Source of the DNA: Volvox africanus
Lineage: Eukaryota; Chlorophyta; Chlorophyceae; Chlamydomonadales; Volvocaceae
Reading direction: 5' to 3'
DNA: 64,000 nt
Assembly: GCA_030268105.1 (NCBI GenBank)
Contig: BSDZ01000058.1
Coordinates: forward strand, 44,185 to 108,184
Part shown: positions 60,601 to 64,000 of the stretch, one piece after another
Layout of the letters: every line of letters begins with the position of its first letter
Position numbering within the stretch: the stretch's first letter is position 1
Notes under the pieces: generated by a model
Databases searched by the model: none
What the model saw: the letters and a program-made list of their open reading frames with translations, nothing else
Told to the model about the DNA's origin: nothing
Translations under genes and position numbers: made by a program

Positions 60601-63600
60601 CCTACCCCACTTCGCTCCCGGTCTCACTCCCTCCCTCCCGTGTGCCCTCCCTTCTTCCCTCCCTTCCCCGTTGTCGGCGATGATGGTGGTGCTTTGTCGG
60701 CGGCGGTGGTGGTGGCGGTGGGGTTCGTGGAGCCGTCGGTGGAAAGGTAAGTATCGGTTCCCTACCCCACTTCGCTCCCGGTCTCACTCCCTCCCTCCCG
60801 TGTGCCCTCCCTTCCTCCCTCCCTTCCCCGTTGTCGGCGATGATGGTGGTGCTTTGTCGGCGGCGGTGGTGGTGGCGGTGGGGTTCGTGGAGCCGTCGGT
60901 GGAAAGGTAAGTATCGGTTCCCTACCCCACTTCCCTCCCGGTCTCACTCCCTCCCTCCCGTGTGCCCTCCCTTCCTCCCTCCCTTCCCCGTTGTCGGCGA
61001 TGATGGTGGTGCTTTGTCGGCGGCGGTGGTGGTGGCGGTGGGGTTCGTGGAGCCGTCGGTGGAAAGGTAAGTATCGGTTCCCTACCCCACTTCGCTCCCG
61101 GTCTCACTCCCTCCCTCCCGTGTGCCCTCCCTTCCTCCCTCCCTTCCCCGTTGTCGGCGATGATGGTGGTGCTTTGTCGGCGGCGGTGGCGGTGGTGGCG
61201 GTGGGGTTCGTGGAGCCGTCGGTGGAAAGGTAAGTATCGATTCCCTACCCCACTTCCCTCCCGGTCTCACTCCCTCCCTCCCGTGTGCCCTCCCTTCCTC
61301 CCTCCCTTCCCCGTTGTCGGCGATGATGGTGGTGCTTTGTCGGCGGCGGTGGTGGTGGCGGTGGGGTTCGTGGAGCCGTCGGTGGAAAGGTAAGTATCGG
61401 TTCCCTACCCCACTTCGCTCCCGGTCTCACTCCCTCCCTCCCGTGTGCCCTCCCTTCCTCCCTCCCTTCCCCGTTGTCGGCGATGATGGTGGTGCTTTGT
61501 CGGCGGCGGTGGCGGTGGTTGCGGTGGGGTTCATGGAGCCGTCGGGGGAAAGGTAAGTATCGGTTCCCTACCCCACTTCGCTCCCGGTCTCACTCCCTCC
61601 CTCCCGTGTGCCCTCCCTTCCTCTCTCCCTTCCCCGTTGTCGGCGATGATGGGGGTGCTTTGTCGTCGGCGGTGGCGGTGGTGGCGGTGGGGTTCGTGGA
61701 GCCGTCGGTGGAAAGGTAAGTATCGGTTCCCTACCCCACTTCGCTCCCGGTCTCACTCCCTCCCTCCCGTGTGCCCTCCCTTCCTCCCTCCCTTCCCCGT
61801 TGTCGGCGATGATGGTGGTGCTTTGTCGGCGGCGGTGGTGGTGGCGGTGGGGTTCGTGGAGCCGTCGGTGGAAAGGTAAGTATCGGTTCCCTACCCCACT
61901 TCGCTCCCGGTCTCACTCCCTCCCTCCCGTGTGCCCTCCCTTCCTCCCTCCCTTCCCCGTTGTCGGCGATGATGGTGGTGCTTTGTTGGCGGCGGTGGTG
62001 GTGGCGGTGGGGTTCGTGGAGCCGTCGGTGGAAAGGTAAGTATCGGTTCCCTACCCCACTTCGCTCCCGGTCTCACTTCCTCATTCCCGTGTGCCCTCCC
62101 TTCCTCCCTCCCTTCCCCGTTGTCGGCGATGATGGTGGTGCTTTGTTGGCGGCGGTGGTGGTGGCGGTGGGGTTCGTGGAGCCGTCGGTGGAAAGGTAAG
62201 TATCGGTTCCCTACCCCACTTCGCTCCCGGTCTCACTCCCTCCCTCCCGTGTGCCCTCCCTTCCTCCCTCCCTTCCCCGTTGTCGGCGATGATGGTGGTG
62301 CTTTGTCGGCTGCGGTGGTGGTGGCGATGGGGTTCGTGGAGCCGTCGGGGGAAAGGTAAGTATCGGTTCCCTACCCCACTTCGCTCCCGGTCTCACTCCC
62401 TCCCTCCCGTGTGCCCTCCCTTCCTCCCTCCCTTCCCCGTTGTCGGCGATGATGGTGGTGCTTTGTCGGCGGCGGTGGTGGTGGCGGTGGGGTTCGTGGA
62501 GCCGTCGGTGGAAAGGTAAGTATCGGTTCCCTACCCCACTTCGCTCCCGGTCTCACTCCCTCCCTCCCATGTGCCCTTCCTTCCTCCCTCCCTTCCCCGT
62601 TGTCGGCGATGATGGTGGTGCTTTGTCGGCGGCGGTGGTGGTGGCGGTGGGGTTCGTGGAGCCGTCGGGGGAAAGGTAAGTATCGGTTCCCTACCCCACT
62701 TCCCTCCCGGTCTCACTCCCTCCCTCCCGTGTGCCCTCCCTTCCTCCCTCCCTTCCCCATTGTCGGCGATGATGGTGGTGCTTTGTCGTCGGCGGTGGCG
62801 GTGGTGGCGGTGGGGTTCGTGGAGCCGTCGGTGGAAAGGTAAGTATCGGTTCCCTACCCCACTTCGCTCCCGGTCTCACTCCCTCCCTCCCGTGTGCCCT
62901 CCCTTCCTCCCTCCCTTCCCCGTTGTCGGCGATGATGGTGGTGCTTTGTCGGCGGCGGTGGCGGTGGTGGCGGTGGGGTTCGTGGAGCCGTCGGTGGAAA
63001 GGTAAGTATCGGTTCCCTACCCCACTTCCCTCCCGGTCTCACTCCTTCCCTCCCGTGTGCCCTCCCTTCCTCCCTCCCTTCCCCGTTGTCGGCGATGATG
63101 GTGGTGCTTTGTCGGCGGCGGTGGCGGTGGTGGCGGTGGGGTTCGTGGAGCCGTCGGTGGAAAGGTAAGTATCGGTTCCCTACCCCACTTCGCTCCCGGT
63201 CTCACTCCCTCCCTCCCGTGTGCCCTCCCTTCCTCCCTCCCTTCCCCGTTGTCGGCGATGATGGTGGTGCTTTGTCGGCGGCGGTGGTGGTGGCGGTGGG
63301 GTTCGTGGAGCCGTCGGTGGAAAGGTAAGTATCGGTTCCCTACCCCACTTCCCTCCCGGTCTCACTCCCTCCCTCCCGTGTGCCCTCCCTTCCTCCCTCC
63401 CTTCCCCGTTGTCGGCGATGATGGTGGTGCTTTGTCGGCGGCGGTGGTGGTGGCGGTGGGGTTCGTGGAGCCGTCGGTGGAAAGGTAAGTATCGGTTCCC
63501 TACCCCACTTCCCTCCCGGTCTCACTCCTTCCCTCCCGTGTGCCCTCCCTTCCTCCCTCCCTTCCCCGTTGTCGGCAATGATGGTGGTGCTTTGTCGGCG

Positions 63601-64000
63601 GCGGTGGCGGTGGTGGCGGTGGGGTTCGTGGAGCCGTCGGTGGAAAGGTAAGTATCAGTTCCCTACCCCACTTCGCTCCCGGTCTCACTCCCTCCCTCCC
63701 GTGTGCCCTCCCTTCCTCCCTCCCTTCCCCGTTGTCGGCGATGATGGTGGTGCTTTGTCGGCGGCGGTGGCGGTGGTGGCGGTGGGGTTCGTGGAGCCGT
63801 CGGTGGAAAGGTAAGTATCGGTTCCCTACCCCACTTCGCTCCCGGTCTCACTCCCTCCCTCCCGTGTGCCCTCCCTTCCTCCCTCCCTTCCCCGTTGTCG
63901 GCGATGATGGTGGTGCTTTGTCGTCGGCGGTGGCGGTGGTGGCGGTGGGGTTCGTGGAGCCGTCGGTGGAAAGGTAAGTATCGGTTCCCTACCCCACTTC
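57667..64000. repeat. 160/163-bp satellite, about 40 units, continuing off the window
   Basis: I count 40 occurrences of the GTCGGCGATGATG block from 57613 to about 63895 (one has CAATGATG), spaced 160 or 163 bp (166 for the first). The 3-bp difference is one extra GGC/GGT triplet. Plus strand order is: donor-like GGAAAGGTAAGTATCGG, CCCCACTTCGCTCCC, a CCCT-rich tract of about 60 nt, GTCGGCGATGATGG, a GGC/GGT run, then TTCGTGGAGCCGTCGG. A unit length that is not a multiple of three means no frame stays open across units, so it is not coding. The minus strand carries four or more closely spaced GGG runs per unit. Three copies have GTAAGAATCGG (57854, 59787 and 59947). Confidence 0.97.

Noticed and set aside
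57613..64000. Dozens of 60-81-codon frames on both strands of the satellite
   Set aside because: They arise from the 160/163-bp unit. The length is not a multiple of three, so no frame passes from unit to unit.
57667..64000. CRISPR-like array
   Set aside because: Units are near-identical throughout, with no short repeat alternating with unique spacers, in a eukaryotic context.

Overview
The window is nuclear DNA of a eukaryote. Its genes are split into many short exons bounded by GT-AG introns, and their reading phase carries correctly from exon to exon. There is no operon layout, ribosome-binding site or CRISPR array. Intermediate GC, Ala/Gly/Gln/Ser-rich inserts in coding exons, (CCCT)n/(GGGA)n low-complexity DNA and a fungal/algal-type arylsulfatase suggest an alga or other protist, possibly a brown alga or related stramenopile. 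I cannot name the species.

Layout from left to right. 1-1658: nothing recognised. 1659-3303 (minus): first four recognisable exons of an arylsulfatase, including the formylglycine signature CCPSR. 3304-6488: intergenic. 6489-15040 (minus): a complete cohesin alpha-kleisin gene (RAD21/SCC1), rebuilt here as 16 exons coding about 1,048 residues, from the N-terminal SMC3-binding domain to the C-terminal winged helix that binds SMC1.

9196-52512: a tandem array of a 6,958-bp unit. Each unit carries the 5' two thirds of RAD21 and its upstream region. The units join by a 3-bp microhomology between RAD21 exon 12 and a broken arylsulfatase exon. The array therefore holds one full-length RAD21 and five copies (starts at 21998, 28956, 35914, 42872 and 51787) that lose the last third of the protein. 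Each truncated copy ends in an identical tail of about 55 residues read from the sulfatase fragment. I noticed only five differences in more than 40 kb of array. None breaks the kleisin frame. A second, larger duplication (period about 8.9 kb) is superimposed on the right end and carries a copy of the flanking DNA.

43598-45044 and 52513-53959: duplicated flank with a sulfatase pseudogene fragment and two small unknown genes, X1 and X2. X1 and X2 begin behind the same 44-bp promoter-like block. 53765-57666: three copies of a 1.33-kb repeat built of exon-like modules from X2. 57667-64000: about 40 copies of a 160/163-bp satellite running off the window. Every unit has a near-consensus 5' splice donor and, on the minus strand, a G-quadruplex-type run. 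The satellite appears to have been amplified from a module of the 1.33-kb repeat.

The most unusual feature is the amplified set of C-terminally truncated kleisin genes beside an intact one. If expressed, they would supply N-terminal RAD21 fragments resembling separase cleavage products. Function is inference. The gene structure and array are read directly from the sequence.
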